A stretch of 64,000 nt of DNA from positions 1 through 64,000 of the forward strand of contig JBMYSZ010000019.1 of the NCBI GenBank assembly GCA_049603835.1. Reading direction: 5' to 3'. A program made the translations under genes and the position numbers. Each line of letters begins with the position of its first letter. Position 1 is the stretch's first letter. The notes under the pieces are model-generated. The model saw only the letters and a program-made list of their open reading frames with translations. It was not told the DNA's origin and searched no databases. Origin of the DNA: Mangrovicoccus sp049603835 (GTDB lineage: Bacteria > Pseudomonadota > Alphaproteobacteria > Rhodobacterales > Rhodobacteraceae). Positions 8,688 through 17,688 of the stretch are shown here, piece after piece.

Positions 8688-9464
8688 ATGGCCTATGAGA
8701 CGCTGATCGTCGAAGTAGAAGATCACATCGCTTTGATCAAACTCGACCGCCCAGACGTCAAGAACGCTCTCAATCGTCAGATGCTGCGCGAACTTACCGA
8801 TGCGCTGAAGACGATCGAGTTCAATGAGAAGGCGCGCTGCGTTATTCTCACCGGTGCGGAGAAAGCATTTTGCGCCGGCGCGGATGTTGAGGATCTGGCA
8901 GAGAAGAAATTCAGCGAAATGTTCTGCTCTGACTATTTCGGCGCAGAGGTCGATCAATTCATGCGCTGCCGTAAGCCCATCATCGCGGCTGTGTCTGGCT
9001 ATGCCCTTGGGGCGGGTTGTGAATTGGCGCTGATGTCGGATTTCATCATTGCCGCGGAAAATGCGAAATTCGGCCAGCCCGAAATCAATATGGGCGTGAT
9101 TTCCGCTTTGGGCGGAACGCAGCGCCTGGCACGGGCGGTTGGCAAGTCCAAAGCCATGGATATGCATCTGACCGGGCGCTTCATGAATGCTGAGGAGGCG
9201 GAGCGCTCTGGCTTAGTCAGCCGTGTGGTCCCCACCAAAAAGCTGATGGAAGAAGCCAAGAGCGCGGCAGCTAAAATCGCCGAAAAATCGACGCTTACAA
9301 CCAAAGCGATCAAAGAATCGGTTGGGCGCAGCTTCGAAGTCTCTTTGCGCGAAGGCCTGCTTTTTGAGCGGCGGATGTTCCATGCTCTCTTTGCGACAGC
9401 CGATCAAAGCGAAGGAATGGCCGCTTATCTAGAACAACGAGAGCCGCAATTCCGCGATAAATAG
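8688..9464 (+). CDS. Enoyl-CoA hydratase/isomerase (crotonase family)
   Basis: The 258-residue crotonase-fold enzyme has the oxyanion-hole segment FCAGADVEDLAE and both catalytic glutamates of classical enoyl-CoA hydratases, in GAGCELALMSDF and FGQPEINMGV. The probable reaction is hydration of a 2-enoyl-CoA in fatty-acid beta-oxidation. The exact substrate cannot be read from the sequence. The ATG at 8688 (MAYETLIVEVEDH) fits the family; the open frame extends 12 codons upstream. Confidence 0.9.
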   Translation: MAYETLIVEVEDHIALIKLDRPDVKNALNRQMLRELTDALKTIEFNEKARCVILTGAEKAFCAGADVEDLAEKKFSEMFCSDYFGAEVDQFMRCRKPIIAAVSGYALGAGCELALMSDFIIAAENAKFGQPEINMGVISALGGTQRLARAVGKSKAMDMHLTGRFMNAEEAERSGLVSRVVPTKKLMEEAKSAAAKIAEKSTLTTKAIKESVGRSFEVSLREGLLFERRMFHALFATADQSEGMAAYLEQREPQFRDK

Positions 9465-9493
9465 GCAATCACGCGCAAATATCTCTCCTTTGC

Positions 9494-9522
9494 TTGACAT
9501 GAGAGAGATTCCCCCCTAGGGC
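9494..9522 (+). promoter_or_regulatory. Probable sigma-70 promoter of rpsT
   Basis: A perfect -35 hexamer TTGACA (9494-9499) is followed by a 17-base spacer and a weaker -10 TAGGGC (9517-9522). It lies 45 bases ahead of the rpsT start in an otherwise empty spacer. Confidence 0.6.
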
Positions 9523-9566
9523 TGCGCGCCTGTCATCTTACCGTCATTCACTGGAAACGATCACAC

Positions 9567-9830
9567 ATGGCCAATACGCCTCAATCTAAAAAGCGCGCCC
9601 GCCAGAACGAGAGCCGCTATTCTGTAAACAAAGCACGCCGTTCTCGCATCCGCACCTTCCTGCGGAAAGTTGAAGAGGCCATCGCCTCCGGCAACAAAGA
9701 CGACGCAACCGCAGCGTTGCGCGCCGCTCAGCCCGAATTGATGCGCGGTGTTACCAAAGGTATCCTGCACAAAAATACCGCAGCGCGGAAAATGTCCCGC
9801 CTGTCCTCGCGGGTCAAAGCGATCGGCTAA
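9567..9830 (+). CDS. rpsT: 30S ribosomal protein S20
   Basis: S20 is a primary 16S rRNA-binding protein of the small subunit. The 87-residue basic product begins ANTPQSKKRARQNESRYSVN and contains GVTKGILHKNTAARKMSRLS, both diagnostic. It is monocistronic, with its own promoter upstream and a terminator hairpin 51 bases downstream. Confidence 0.98.
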   Translation: MANTPQSKKRARQNESRYSVNKARRSRIRTFLRKVEEAIASGNKDDATAALRAAQPELMRGVTKGILHKNTAARKMSRLSSRVKAIG

Positions 9831-9880
9831 GGCCGGGCTGACCCTGCTTTTTGCCTTATTACACTGACGGTACATCAATT

Positions 9881-9911
9881 GCCTGCCCCCAATAGCTGGG
9901 GACGGGCTTTT
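9881..9911 (+). terminator. Rho-independent terminator after rpsT
   Basis: A GC-rich stem (GCCTGCCCC pairing with GGGGACGGGC, one bulged base each side) spans 9881-9907 and is followed by TTTT. It sits at the expected place downstream of rpsT. Confidence 0.75.
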
Positions 9912-10448
9912 CTGCTGGGCATCGCTTGTTAACCGAGCACTGCAGAAAACTAAACCTCCCAACCAACTGAAATTGCGCACTAATTCCTAGCGACTCTGGA
10001 TTCGTTGTGAGGAATAAATGTGTCAATGTCGAAGATCTGTTGCGCGGGAAAGCTTGGCATTGGTACGGTCTTCCAGCGATTCACTTCGTCTTGGGGGACA
10101 TAGGGACCGGAAACCGGTTTGAGGACAAAAGGCCAGCATGGCGGTGCTGACTCTTTGTCGTCAAATTGTGGAACCGCTCTCATCTGGGGATTTTACAACG
10201 ATCCTCAAGAATGGGCCGTAGCCTGTGCCGCGTCAGCGGATAGGTGCGACCGATGTCCAATATTGTAATAGCTTCGTAAGCGCGGGCTCTCGTTTCGCGT
10301 TCAGAGGCCTTCTGTCAGTCCCACGGGGCTGATTCACCCGCGCGTTTTCGCGGGGCAGGTAGAATGTTCCGGTAGTTATACCGATGTGTAAACAAAGTTT
10401 TGCGGCCCCATAATGGGGCCTAAGCGACATGGGGCGGGTTAGGCAGCA
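9912..10448. other. Spacer ahead of dnaA, no confident gene
   Basis: About 540 bases separate the rpsT terminator from dnaA. A 67-codon minus-strand frame at 9980-10183 (Trp/Pro-rich, MRAVPQFDDKES start) might encode a small protein, but I see no family or clear ribosome site. I found no convincing DnaA boxes; TGTGTAAAC near 10384 matches the consensus at only 7 of 9 positions. The dnaA promoter is presumably here but no strong hexamer pair stands out. Confidence 0.4.
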
Positions 10449-11891
10449 ATGACAAATGAAACCTGGGGGGAAGTACAGGATGCACTCCGGAAATCGGTTG
10501 GCGAAGATAACTACCGAACCTGGATTGAGCCCCTCTCTTTTGCGTCGGAAGAGAACGGAGTCGTTCATCTAAATGCTCCTACCAGCTTCATCGGAAGCTG
10601 GGTCAGTCGCAATTACAGCCATATTATTGTGGATAATTTAGCCCAAACCGGCGCCCAGGTGGCGCGGCTTCAGTTTGATGTTAAACCATCAGGCTTAGAG
10701 ACCACGCCCCAGGCAGAGTGTCAGTCTGCGCAGCCGGTTCAAGCAAATGCCGCTATGGCCCTGGCCGCCCCCGCAGTTGTCACCACTGGTTCAGCAGCCC
10801 CGCAGCCGGCGGAAACAACCTCTGCCAAAAACTCTGCTTCGGCCGCAAAACTGGACGCCGGCAATCTGGATCCGCGCTGCACTTTTGACACTTTCGTGGT
10901 CGGCAAACCCAATGAGCTAGCCCATGCCGCCGCGCGCCGCGTGGCCGAAGGTGGGCCCACCACCTTTAACCCGCTATTTCTTTATGGCGGGGTCGGTCTG
11001 GGCAAAACCCATCTGATGCATGCCATCGCCTGGCATGTGAAACAGCAAGCGCCGCATTTGCAGGTGCTTTATCTCTCGGCCGAGCAATTCATGTATCGCT
11101 TTGTCCAAGCCTTGCGTGAACGGCAAATGATGGATTTCAAAGAGATCTTTCGCACCACCGACCTACTGATGGTCGATGATGTGCAATTCATCGCGGGCAA
11201 GGACAGCACCCAAGAAGAGTTCTTCCACACCTTCAATGCGCTGGTAGATCAGAACAAGCAGATCATCATTTCGGGCGACCGGTCTCCTTCTGAAATCAAA
11301 CACTTGGAAGAGCGGATCAAGTCGCGCCTGCAATGCGGTCTGGTGGTGGATCTGCACCCAACCGATTACGAATTGCGGTTGGGCATCTTGCAGCACAAGG
11401 TAGAATTCTATTCCGAGCAATATCCAGGCCTACAAATTGCGCCGGGTGTTTTGGAATTCCTGGCCCATCGCATCTCGACCAATGTGCGCGTGCTCGAAGG
11501 AGCCTTGATGCGCCTTTTCGCAATGGCCAGCCTGGTTGGGCGGGAAATCGACATGCCCATGACCCAGGAATGCTTGTCGGATATTCTGCGCGCCTCAGAG
11601 CGTAAAATCACCATCGAAGAGATCCAGCGGCAGGTCTCGGAACATTACCACATTCGCCTGAGCGAAATGATCGGCCCGACCCGTGTCCGCACCGTCGCGC
11701 GCCCGCGTCAGATCGCCATGTATCTGTGCAAGCAACTGACCAGCCGGTCCCTGCCTGATATAGGGCGACGCTTCGGCGGGCGCGATCACACCACCATCAT
11801 GCATGGGGTGAAACGGATCGAAGAGCTGAAACAAAAAGACAGCCAAATCGCCGAAGATTTGGAATTGATCCGCCGCAGCCTAGAGGCCTAA
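10449..11891 (+). CDS. dnaA: Chromosomal replication initiator DnaA
   Basis: DnaA opens the chromosome origin and is also a transcription regulator. The 480-residue product has domain I (EVQDALRKSVGEDNYRTWIEP), an Ala/Pro-rich domain II linker at about residues 85-140, AAA+ domain III with Walker A GGVGLGKT and Walker B LLMVDDVQF, and the domain IV DNA-binding signature GRRFGGRDHTTIMHGVKRI. The first methionine of the frame fits the family start. No origin-like cluster is visible next to it. Confidence 0.97.
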   Translation: MTNETWGEVQDALRKSVGEDNYRTWIEPLSFASEENGVVHLNAPTSFIGSWVSRNYSHIIVDNLAQTGAQVARLQFDVKPSGLETTPQAECQSAQPVQANAAMALAAPAVVTTGSAAPQPAETTSAKNSASAAKLDAGNLDPRCTFDTFVVGKPNELAHAAARRVAEGGPTTFNPLFLYGGVGLGKTHLMHAIAWHVKQQAPHLQVLYLSAEQFMYRFVQALRERQMMDFKEIFRTTDLLMVDDVQFIAGKDSTQEEFFHTFNALVDQNKQIIISGDRSPSEIKHLEERIKSRLQCGLVVDLHPTDYELRLGILQHKVEFYSEQYPGLQIAPGVLEFLAHRISTNVRVLEGALMRLFAMASLVGREIDMPMTQECLSDILRASERKITIEEIQRQVSEHYHIRLSEMIGPTRVRTVARPRQIAMYLCKQLTSRSLPDIGRRFGGRDHTTIMHGVKRIEELKQKDSQIAEDLELIRRSLEA

Positions 11892-12031
11892 TTCAGGCTC
11901 TTTGCCTCGGGGTTTCACCCATTTCTCGTAACCAGATCTGAATTTCTTCGGGTCTGGGGTCTTTACAGTTGTTCAAGGCTTGAACCATAGATCTGGGTGA
12001 AATGAGTTCCTGACGCTGAGGCCCTCCGCGT

Positions 12032-13432
12032 ATGAGTAGTAAGCCACCCGTCTCCGGCGAAATTGTCTCCGCCGCTTTGGCGATATTGAAACAACGTTTT
12101 GGTCCGCGCCTGGATGAAAGCCCCAGCATGCGCGAACAGCATGGCCATACCACCACCTGGCTGCCCAATCAGCCACCCGAAGCGGTGGTTTTTGCCGAAA
12201 GCACCCAAGAGGTGCAGGATATCGTCAAAATATGCGCCGCGCGCCGGGTGCCGATTATTCCTTTCGGCGCGGGAACCTCGCTCGAAGGCCATCTCAACGC
12301 ACCGATGGGCGGCGTATCGCTTGATCTGTCGCGCATGAATGAGGTGGTTGAAATCAATATCGAGGATATGGATTGCCGGGTGCAGCCCGGTGTGACGCGC
12401 AGCCAGCTGAATACCGAATTGCGGGCCACGGGTCTCTTCTTCCCGGTTGATCCGGGTGCGGATGCAACCATTGGCGGCATGGCAGCCACCCGGGCCAGCG
12501 GCACAAATGCGGTGCGCTATGGCACGATGCGCGATGCGGTGCTGTCCGCCGAAGTGGTCACCGCCAAAGGCGACGTGATCCGCACCGCGAGCCGCGCCCG
12601 CAAAAGCTCTGCCGGATATGATTTGACCCGGCTGATGGTCGGCTCTGAGGGCACTTTGGGGATTATGACCGAGCTGACCTTGCGGCTTCATGGCCAGCCA
12701 GAGGCGGTGGCCGGGGCGATTTGCAGCTTCCCCACCATTTCCGCCGCCGCGACCACTGTTGCGGAAACCATCCTGATGGGCATTCCAGTGGCCCGGATAG
12801 AATTCCTCGATACGCTTGGGGTCAAAGCGGTGAATGCATATTCAAAGCTTTCCCTGCCCGAAGCGCCGCTTTTGCTGCTCGAACTGCATGGCACCGACAG
12901 CTCTATCGGGCAGCAAGCCCAGAATTTTGCCGCGCTGGCCAAGGAAAATGGCGCTTTGCAGACCGAATGGTCCACAAATCCCGAAGAGCGCACCCGCCTG
13001 TGGAAAGCCCGCCATGATGCGTATTGGGCCTGCCTCGCTTTGCGACCCGGCGCTGTGGGTGTGGTGACGGATGTTTGTGTGCCTGTCTCTGCCCTGCCCG
13101 ATTGCGTCAGCGCGGCCCAGGACCAGGCCGAAGCGATGGGCCTGCTCTGCCCGATTGTTGGCCATGTGGGGGATGGGAATTTCCACGCTTTGCCCTTGGT
13201 GGACCCGGCCAGCCAAGACGAAAAAGACCTAGCTGACCGCTATGTGGCCTGGCTCAATGATCTTGCAATTTCCCATGGCGGCACATGCACCGGGGAGCAT
13301 GGGGTCGGCCAGGGCAAAGCGAAATATCTGGAAAAAGAACTGGGCGCCGGGGCTTTGGATATGATGACGGCGATCAAACAGGCGCTTGATCCCGATAATA
13401 TATTGAATCCGGGTAAGATCCTGCTCTCGTGA
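12032..13432 (+). CDS. FAD-linked oxidase, GlcD/D-lactate dehydrogenase family
   Basis: The 466-residue enzyme has a PCMH-type FAD domain (PIIPFGAGTSLEGHLNAP) and the C-terminal oxidase domain ending DPDNILNPGKILLS, with HVGDGNFHALPL and GEHGVGQGKAKYLE, which hold the substrate and metal ligands of the GlcD/Dld family. It probably oxidises D-lactate or glycolate at the membrane and passes electrons to quinone or cytochrome c; the exact substrate is uncertain. It lies 67 bases ahead of the URC operon, but a promoter between them argues for separate transcription. Confidence 0.85.
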   Translation: MSSKPPVSGEIVSAALAILKQRFGPRLDESPSMREQHGHTTTWLPNQPPEAVVFAESTQEVQDIVKICAARRVPIIPFGAGTSLEGHLNAPMGGVSLDLSRMNEVVEINIEDMDCRVQPGVTRSQLNTELRATGLFFPVDPGADATIGGMAATRASGTNAVRYGTMRDAVLSAEVVTAKGDVIRTASRARKSSAGYDLTRLMVGSEGTLGIMTELTLRLHGQPEAVAGAICSFPTISAAATTVAETILMGIPVARIEFLDTLGVKAVNAYSKLSLPEAPLLLLELHGTDSSIGQQAQNFAALAKENGALQTEWSTNPEERTRLWKARHDAYWACLALRPGAVGVVTDVCVPVSALPDCVSAAQDQAEAMGLLCPIVGHVGDGNFHALPLVDPASQDEKDLADRYVAWLNDLAISHGGTCTGEHGVGQGKAKYLEKELGAGALDMMTAIKQALDPDNILNPGKILLS

Positions 13433-13443
13433 ACGACTTGGCG

Positions 13444-13472
13444 TTGACGCCCCCGCGCTCTCGGCGTGTAGT
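13444..13472 (+). promoter_or_regulatory. Probable promoter of the uracil-catabolism operon
   Basis: TTGACG (13444-13449), a 17-base spacer and TGTAGT (13467-13472) form a reasonable sigma-70 pair. A CGGAG ribosome site follows just before the ATG at 13500. Confidence 0.5.
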
Positions 13473-13499
13473 GGGGTCAACATTTCTCGGAGTATCCCC

Positions 13500-14747
13500 A
13501 TGGCCGATCCGCGCCACATTGTTTTGACCTCGCATCCTCCTTCTGGCAGCAGACGCCCGCCAGAGATCCATTGGGGCGCCCCCGGCGCTCAGGCACGCGG
13601 CCCGGTCATTGGCGGCATGTCAGGTGGTCAGCGCAATGTTATCGGCGCGCATTCCGGTAGTTACGGGGTCTATCGCGCGCTGGCCATCGCCAGTGGTGCG
13701 CTGGACCCGGTGCATCGCCCGGATCTGACTCATACCCGTCCCTCTGCCGATATCGGCCCCTTCCCGCAATGGGAGGGCGAGGACCGGATCGTATCGCTCG
13801 ATCCCTATGGGCATATCGTTGCCGATGTATTCGCTAGCGAAATCGCCGCCGGTCAACCGATCCAGCCGACCATCGCGATCACCAAAGCCCGCATCCAACT
13901 GCCTGAATTCAAAGAGGCCATGGCGGCTGGACGCCTCTCTGCCGATGGTGAGGTTCTGACCAAGACCGCCGAGGCGAATGTCACCAAAATCGCGATCGAG
14001 CCAGTATGGTATCTGCCCGGCCTGGCCCGCCGCTTGGGCGTCAAAGAAGTCGATCTGCGCCGGGCGCTGTTTGAGTATACAGGCGGCATGCATCCCGAAT
14101 TGGTGACCCGCTCGGATCTTAAGGTCTTTCTGCCGCCCATTGGCAGTATCACGCTGTATATCTTTGGCGATCCCTCGGCCATGTGGACCAAGGGCAAACG
14201 CTTGGCTTGTCGGGTGCATGATGAATGCAATGGCTCGGATGTATTTGGCTCTGATATCTGCACCTGCCGCCCCTATTTGACCCATGGCATCGAAGAATGC
14301 GTGAAAGAGGCCCAATCCGGTGGGGCGGGTCTGATCGTCTATAACCGCAAAGAAGGCCGGGCCTTGGGCGAAGTGACAAAATTCCTCGTCTATAATGCCC
14401 GCAAGCGGAACCCAGCCGGCGACACAGCCGAGGCCTATTTCGAGAAAACCGAATGCGTGGCTGGCGTGCAAGATATGCGGTTTCAGGATCTGATGCCTGA
14501 TGTGTTCCACTGGCTCGGCATCACCCATATCGACCGTTTTGTGTCTATGTCTGACATGAAATACAACGCCTTAGCCGCCCAAGGCATCACAGTTGGCGAA
14601 CGCGTTCCGATCCCTGATGACCTGATCCCCTCAGATGCCCAGGTGGAAATGGACGCCAAAAAAGCGGCAGGCTATTACACGGATGAAACCGTATCGAAAC
14701 CCGAAGATCTAAGCCAAACCAAGGGGCGTGGGCTTGACGATTACTGA
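13500..14747 (+). CDS. GTP cyclohydrolase II-like protein of the URC uracil-degradation pathway
   Basis: The 415-residue protein contains a GTP cyclohydrolase II domain with the three zinc cysteines in RVHDECNGSDVFGSDICTC (about residues 238-256) and the catalytic-region motif YNRKEGRALGEVTKFL. It carries a long N-terminal extension absent from riboflavin-pathway RibA. In Lachancea kluyveri the related URC1 acts with URC4 to open the pyrimidine ring. The next two genes are URC4-like and upp, so I infer uracil catabolism rather than riboflavin synthesis. Its stop overlaps the next gene by 20 bases. Confidence 0.85.
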   Translation: MADPRHIVLTSHPPSGSRRPPEIHWGAPGAQARGPVIGGMSGGQRNVIGAHSGSYGVYRALAIASGALDPVHRPDLTHTRPSADIGPFPQWEGEDRIVSLDPYGHIVADVFASEIAAGQPIQPTIAITKARIQLPEFKEAMAAGRLSADGEVLTKTAEANVTKIAIEPVWYLPGLARRLGVKEVDLRRALFEYTGGMHPELVTRSDLKVFLPPIGSITLYIFGDPSAMWTKGKRLACRVHDECNGSDVFGSDICTCRPYLTHGIEECVKEAQSGGAGLIVYNRKEGRALGEVTKFLVYNARKRNPAGDTAEAYFEKTECVAGVQDMRFQDLMPDVFHWLGITHIDRFVSMSDMKYNALAAQGITVGERVPIPDDLIPSDAQVEMDAKKAAGYYTDETVSKPEDLSQTKGRGLDDY

Positions 14748-15966
14748 CATTTCCGCGGCCAGCACTGAGGCGCAAACCGCCGCCTGGCTGCTCACCCCTG
14801 AAGCGATCCGAAGCCAATGCGGCGCGCTCTATGAGCTTGGGCTTCAAGGCCAATTGCAGCATTTTGAGCTGCATCCCGAAAATCTGCCCCATGCGGCCAG
14901 CGAGGTGGTGGCCACTATCCACGCGGCCTATCCGGATCTTGCGGTGCCTCCCCATGCCCGGTGGCGGCATTTTGTGCTGGGCGGTCGCGACCGCTGGGCC
15001 GAGATTGCCGAAACCTTGGCCCCGGACCGGGCGGAATTGGCGCGGCTGGAATTTGAGCTGGCGATCTTGTCTGTTTTGCTTGATGCGGGGGCCGGGCCGT
15101 CCTGGCATTATACGGATCCAGGCAGCGGCGCGATTTTCATCCGCTCCGAGGGATTAGCGCTGGCGTCATTGCATCTCTTTGTTTTGGGCGGTTTTAATGA
15201 CGGTCGCCAGATCGGCACCAGCCTGCGCGGCTTGCAAAGCTTCACCGCTGAGGATCTGGCCGAAGGGTTCCAAGTTAGCCCCGAAAACCCGCTCGAAGGC
15301 CTAGAAGGCCGCGCCAGCCTCATCGCGCGACTCGGCGATGCGGTTGAGCAGCAGCCAGAAATTTTCGGCGATATGCCCCGGCTTGGTCATTTGGCCGATC
15401 ATCTCTTTGCTTTGGCCGAAGATCACGAGCTGCCCGCGCGCACTATCCTGACCACTCTGCTCGAAGTCTTTGGCGCGATCTGGCCCGAGCGCCCGGAAAT
15501 GGCAGGCTTGAATTTGGGCGATTGCTGGGAACATCCCCAGGCACCTGATCCTGGCCTTGTTCCATTTCACAAGCTTAGCCAATGGCTTAGCTATTCTCTG
15601 ATCGAGCCGCTGGAACGGGCGGGACTGACCATCACCGGACTGGATGAGCTGACCGGCCTGTCGGAATATCGCAATGGTGGCCTGTTTTTGGATAGCGGCG
15701 TTCTTAGCCTGCGCGATCCCGCCATGGCCGACACACCGCAAGACCCGGCATGCCCGCTGATCGTCGAATGGCGCGCCCTGACCGTCTGCCTGCTCGACCG
15801 CGTCGCGGAAGAAGTCCGCGCCCAGCTTGGCCTGACCGCACAGCAATTGCCGCTAGCGGCTGTGCTCGAAGGCGGCACATGGGCCACGGGCCGGCGCTTG
15901 GCCAAAGCCGCTCGCCCAGGTGGCCCCCCGCCCATCGCAATCAAAAGCAGCGGAACCGTATTCTAA
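14728..15966 (+). CDS. URC4/Urg3 family protein (DUF1688)
   Basis: The 412-residue product matches the DUF1688 (URC4/Urg3) family: LLTPEAIRSQCGALYELG near the start, WHYTDPGSGAIFIRSEGLALASLHLF in the middle, and VEWRALTVCLLDRVAEEVR near the end. URC4 is essential for the second uracil-degradation pathway of yeasts; its chemistry is not settled. The first possible start is GTG at 14728; the in-frame TTG at 14734 has better spacing to AAGGGG (14721-14726). It lies between the GTP cyclohydrolase II-like gene and upp. Confidence 0.85.
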   Translation: MGLTITDISAASTEAQTAAWLLTPEAIRSQCGALYELGLQGQLQHFELHPENLPHAASEVVATIHAAYPDLAVPPHARWRHFVLGGRDRWAEIAETLAPDRAELARLEFELAILSVLLDAGAGPSWHYTDPGSGAIFIRSEGLALASLHLFVLGGFNDGRQIGTSLRGLQSFTAEDLAEGFQVSPENPLEGLEGRASLIARLGDAVEQQPEIFGDMPRLGHLADHLFALAEDHELPARTILTTLLEVFGAIWPERPEMAGLNLGDCWEHPQAPDPGLVPFHKLSQWLSYSLIEPLERAGLTITGLDELTGLSEYRNGGLFLDSGVLSLRDPAMADTPQDPACPLIVEWRALTVCLLDRVAEEVRAQLGLTAQQLPLAAVLEGGTWATGRRLAKAARPGGPPPIAIKSSGTVF

Positions 15967-15983
15967 GACCAAAAGGCCCAGCC

Positions 15984-16616
15984 ATGTCCGAACATGTGAC
16001 CATCGTCGATCACCCTCTGGTGCAGCACAAACTCACCATGATGCGCAATAAAGAGACCCCAACCGCCGATTTCCGGCGGCTTTTGCGCGAAATTGCGCAT
16101 CTTTTGGCCTATGAGGTCATGCGCGATTTACCCATTACCTCGGAGCAGATCGAAACTCCACTCGAAACCATGGACGCCCCCAAGATCGAAGGCAAAAAGC
16201 TGGTGCTTGTGTCGATTTTGCGGGCGGGCAATGGGCTATTGGATGGGATTTTGGATTTGGTGCCCCAGGCGCGGGTCGGCCATATTGGGCTCTATCGCGA
16301 CCCAGAAACCTTGGTGGCAGTGGAATATTACCTGAAAGTCCCCTCCGATATCGAAGACCGCCCGGTCATCGTGGTGGATCCGATGCTGGCCACGGCGAAT
16401 TCGGCTTCGGCGGCGATCTCTCGCCTGAAGGAAATCGGGGCGAAGAATATGAAATTCGTCTGCCTTTTGGCCGCGCCTGAGGGGATCGAAACTCTGTCCA
16501 AGGACCATCCCGATGTGCCGATTTTCACTGCCGCAGTGGATCGCCAGCTAGATGACCATGGCTATATCCGCCCCGGTCTTGGCGATGCCGGGGATCGGAT
16601 GTTTGGCACGAAATAG
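15984..16616 (+). CDS. upp: Uracil phosphoribosyltransferase
   Basis: This enzyme converts uracil and PRPP to UMP, the first step of the URC pathway (URC6) as well as salvage. The 210-residue product has the VTIVDHPLVQHKLTMMRNKET start, the DLVPQARVGHIGLYRDPET loop, the PRPP-binding segment VIVVDPMLATANSASAAI, and the uracil-binding GYIRPGLGDAGDRMFGTK end. I chose the ATG at 15984, 18 bases after the URC4 stop, because it matches the family start. The open frame extends far upstream in URC4 as a shadow. Confidence 0.96.
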   Translation: MSEHVTIVDHPLVQHKLTMMRNKETPTADFRRLLREIAHLLAYEVMRDLPITSEQIETPLETMDAPKIEGKKLVLVSILRAGNGLLDGILDLVPQARVGHIGLYRDPETLVAVEYYLKVPSDIEDRPVIVVDPMLATANSASAAISRLKEIGAKNMKFVCLLAAPEGIETLSKDHPDVPIFTAAVDRQLDDHGYIRPGLGDAGDRMFGTK

Positions 16617-16669
16617 CCGATAGGGCTTTGGGGCGCCAATCACCTACATATGCGCCGCCTCTTGCAGAT

Positions 16670-16690
16670 CCACCGGGCTTGACCCGGTGG
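16670..16690. repeat. Perfect 8-bp inverted repeat downstream of upp
   Basis: CCACCGGG (16670-16677) and CCCGGTGG (16683-16690) form a perfect stem with a 5-base loop, 54 bases after the upp stop. No T-run follows on either side, so it may be a transcript end protected by a stem rather than a classical terminator. Confidence 0.5.
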
Positions 16691-16752
16691 CTCCCCCTGT
16701 CGTGAAACCTGGTCACGCAATTGGGGCGCTGATCTAACCCAAAAGGCTGATT

Positions 16753-17031
16753 TTAAACCCGACGCCAGCGTAAGCGGCCCAAAGCCGTCAGCTCTAGCTC
16801 CACGCCCGGCCCCGCTTGGCCCAGCCGGATGGTCCGGCGATATTTGCCGCTGGCGCGCATCGCATCTTCGTCACGGCCCAGGCCCAGCCCTTCGCCGACC
16901 TCATCCATCGCGTCTTCGGCCCGCTGGTCCCGCGGACCAGGTCCAGCCGCCCGTGCCACCGCATAAGCAGTCGCAGCAACAGCGATATAACGCGCGGCGG
17001 TCCAAGCAATGGGGGCGAGCGGTGCAGCCAT
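16753..17031 (-). CDS. Small membrane-anchored hypothetical protein
   Basis: The 92-residue frame begins with a hydrophobic segment (about residues 8-28, ARYIAVAATAYAVARAA). A charged middle DEVGEGLGLGRDEDAMRAS follows, then a beta-like basic end RTIRLGQAGPGVELELTALGRLRW. I do not recognise a family. The alternation of a membrane anchor and a cytoplasmic tail looks like a real protein. It stands alone, convergent with upp and co-directional with the PaiB-like gene. Confidence 0.6.
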   Translation of the reverse strand: MAAPLAPIAWTAARYIAVAATAYAVARAAGPGPRDQRAEDAMDEVGEGLGLGRDEDAMRASGKYRRTIRLGQAGPGVELELTALGRLRWRRV

Positions 17032-17078
17032 GGGCGGATCTCCTTTGCCTCTAAGATAGGGATCCTTGGCCGGTTTGG

Positions 17079-17684
17079 CTACTCTTTCGGCGGCACTGAC
17101 GCCGCGCGCATCACATCGGCCAGCGCCCCATCCTGCACATGATCCGCCGCGCGCAGCCGAACCTCGTCGGGTTTATTCTGGTTTAGCTTCCAAATGCCTG
17201 TCACTTCTTCGATATGCAGCCGGCAGGGCATCATTTGCCGAAACATCCGATTTTGCAGATCTTGGGGCATTTTCCCACGCGTCCATTGCGGTTTATCGGC
17301 GATGCGCGCCTCAAATTCCGCTGAAAGCCGGTCCAGCATCCCCGGCAAAGCCTCGGGCTCAGCTTTTTCCAATCGCCCGCGCAAATGCACCGCGATGTAA
17401 TTCCAGGTAGGGACCTGATCCGCGATGCCATACCAATCGGGCGAGATATAGCCATTCGGCCCCAAAACCGACAGCACCGCCGGGGCCGGATCCGTCAATT
17501 CGCGCAGGATCGGGTTGGGGCGGGTCAGATGCAGCTCGACCACATCGCCCTCTAGGTGAAATGGAAGATGCGACAAAAGCGGGCCGCGGGCCGCATTCAG
17601 CGCCAAAGTGCCAAAGCCCACATCTTGCGCCAATTGCAAATTCTGGGCTCGATCAGGTTGAGCGAAATTTGGATGAAGATGCAT
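17079..17684 (-). CDS. FMN-binding negative transcriptional regulator, PaiB family
   Basis: The 201-residue protein starts MHLHPNFAQPDRAQNLQLAQ and has GTLALNAARGPLLSHLPFHL and NYIAVHLRGRLEKAE, matching the PaiB split-barrel flavin-binding family. PaiB in Bacillus represses sporulation and protease genes; here the function is unproven and it could act as an FMN-dependent enzyme. The gene lies 4 bases after mtaB and probably shares a dapF-mtaB transcript. Confidence 0.8.
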   Translation of the reverse strand: MHLHPNFAQPDRAQNLQLAQDVGFGTLALNAARGPLLSHLPFHLEGDVVELHLTRPNPILRELTDPAPAVLSVLGPNGYISPDWYGIADQVPTWNYIAVHLRGRLEKAEPEALPGMLDRLSAEFEARIADKPQWTRGKMPQDLQNRMFRQMMPCRLHIEEVTGIWKLNQNKPDEVRLRAADHVQDGALADVMRAASVPPKE

Positions 17685-17688
17685 TGTT

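Noticed and set aside
9912..10448. Chromosomal origin beside dnaA
   Set aside because: No cluster of DnaA boxes or AT-rich unwinding element was seen; the best box matches 7 of 9.
13620..14528. Long minus-strand frame opposite the GTP cyclohydrolase II-like gene
   Set aside because: It is 302 codons long but mirrors a well-supported gene; composition is typical of an antisense shadow in GC-rich DNA.
13500..14747. ribA of riboflavin synthesis
   Set aside because: The N-terminal extension, altered catalytic motif (KEGRALGEV) and coupling to URC4 and upp point to the uracil pathway; no other rib genes are nearby.
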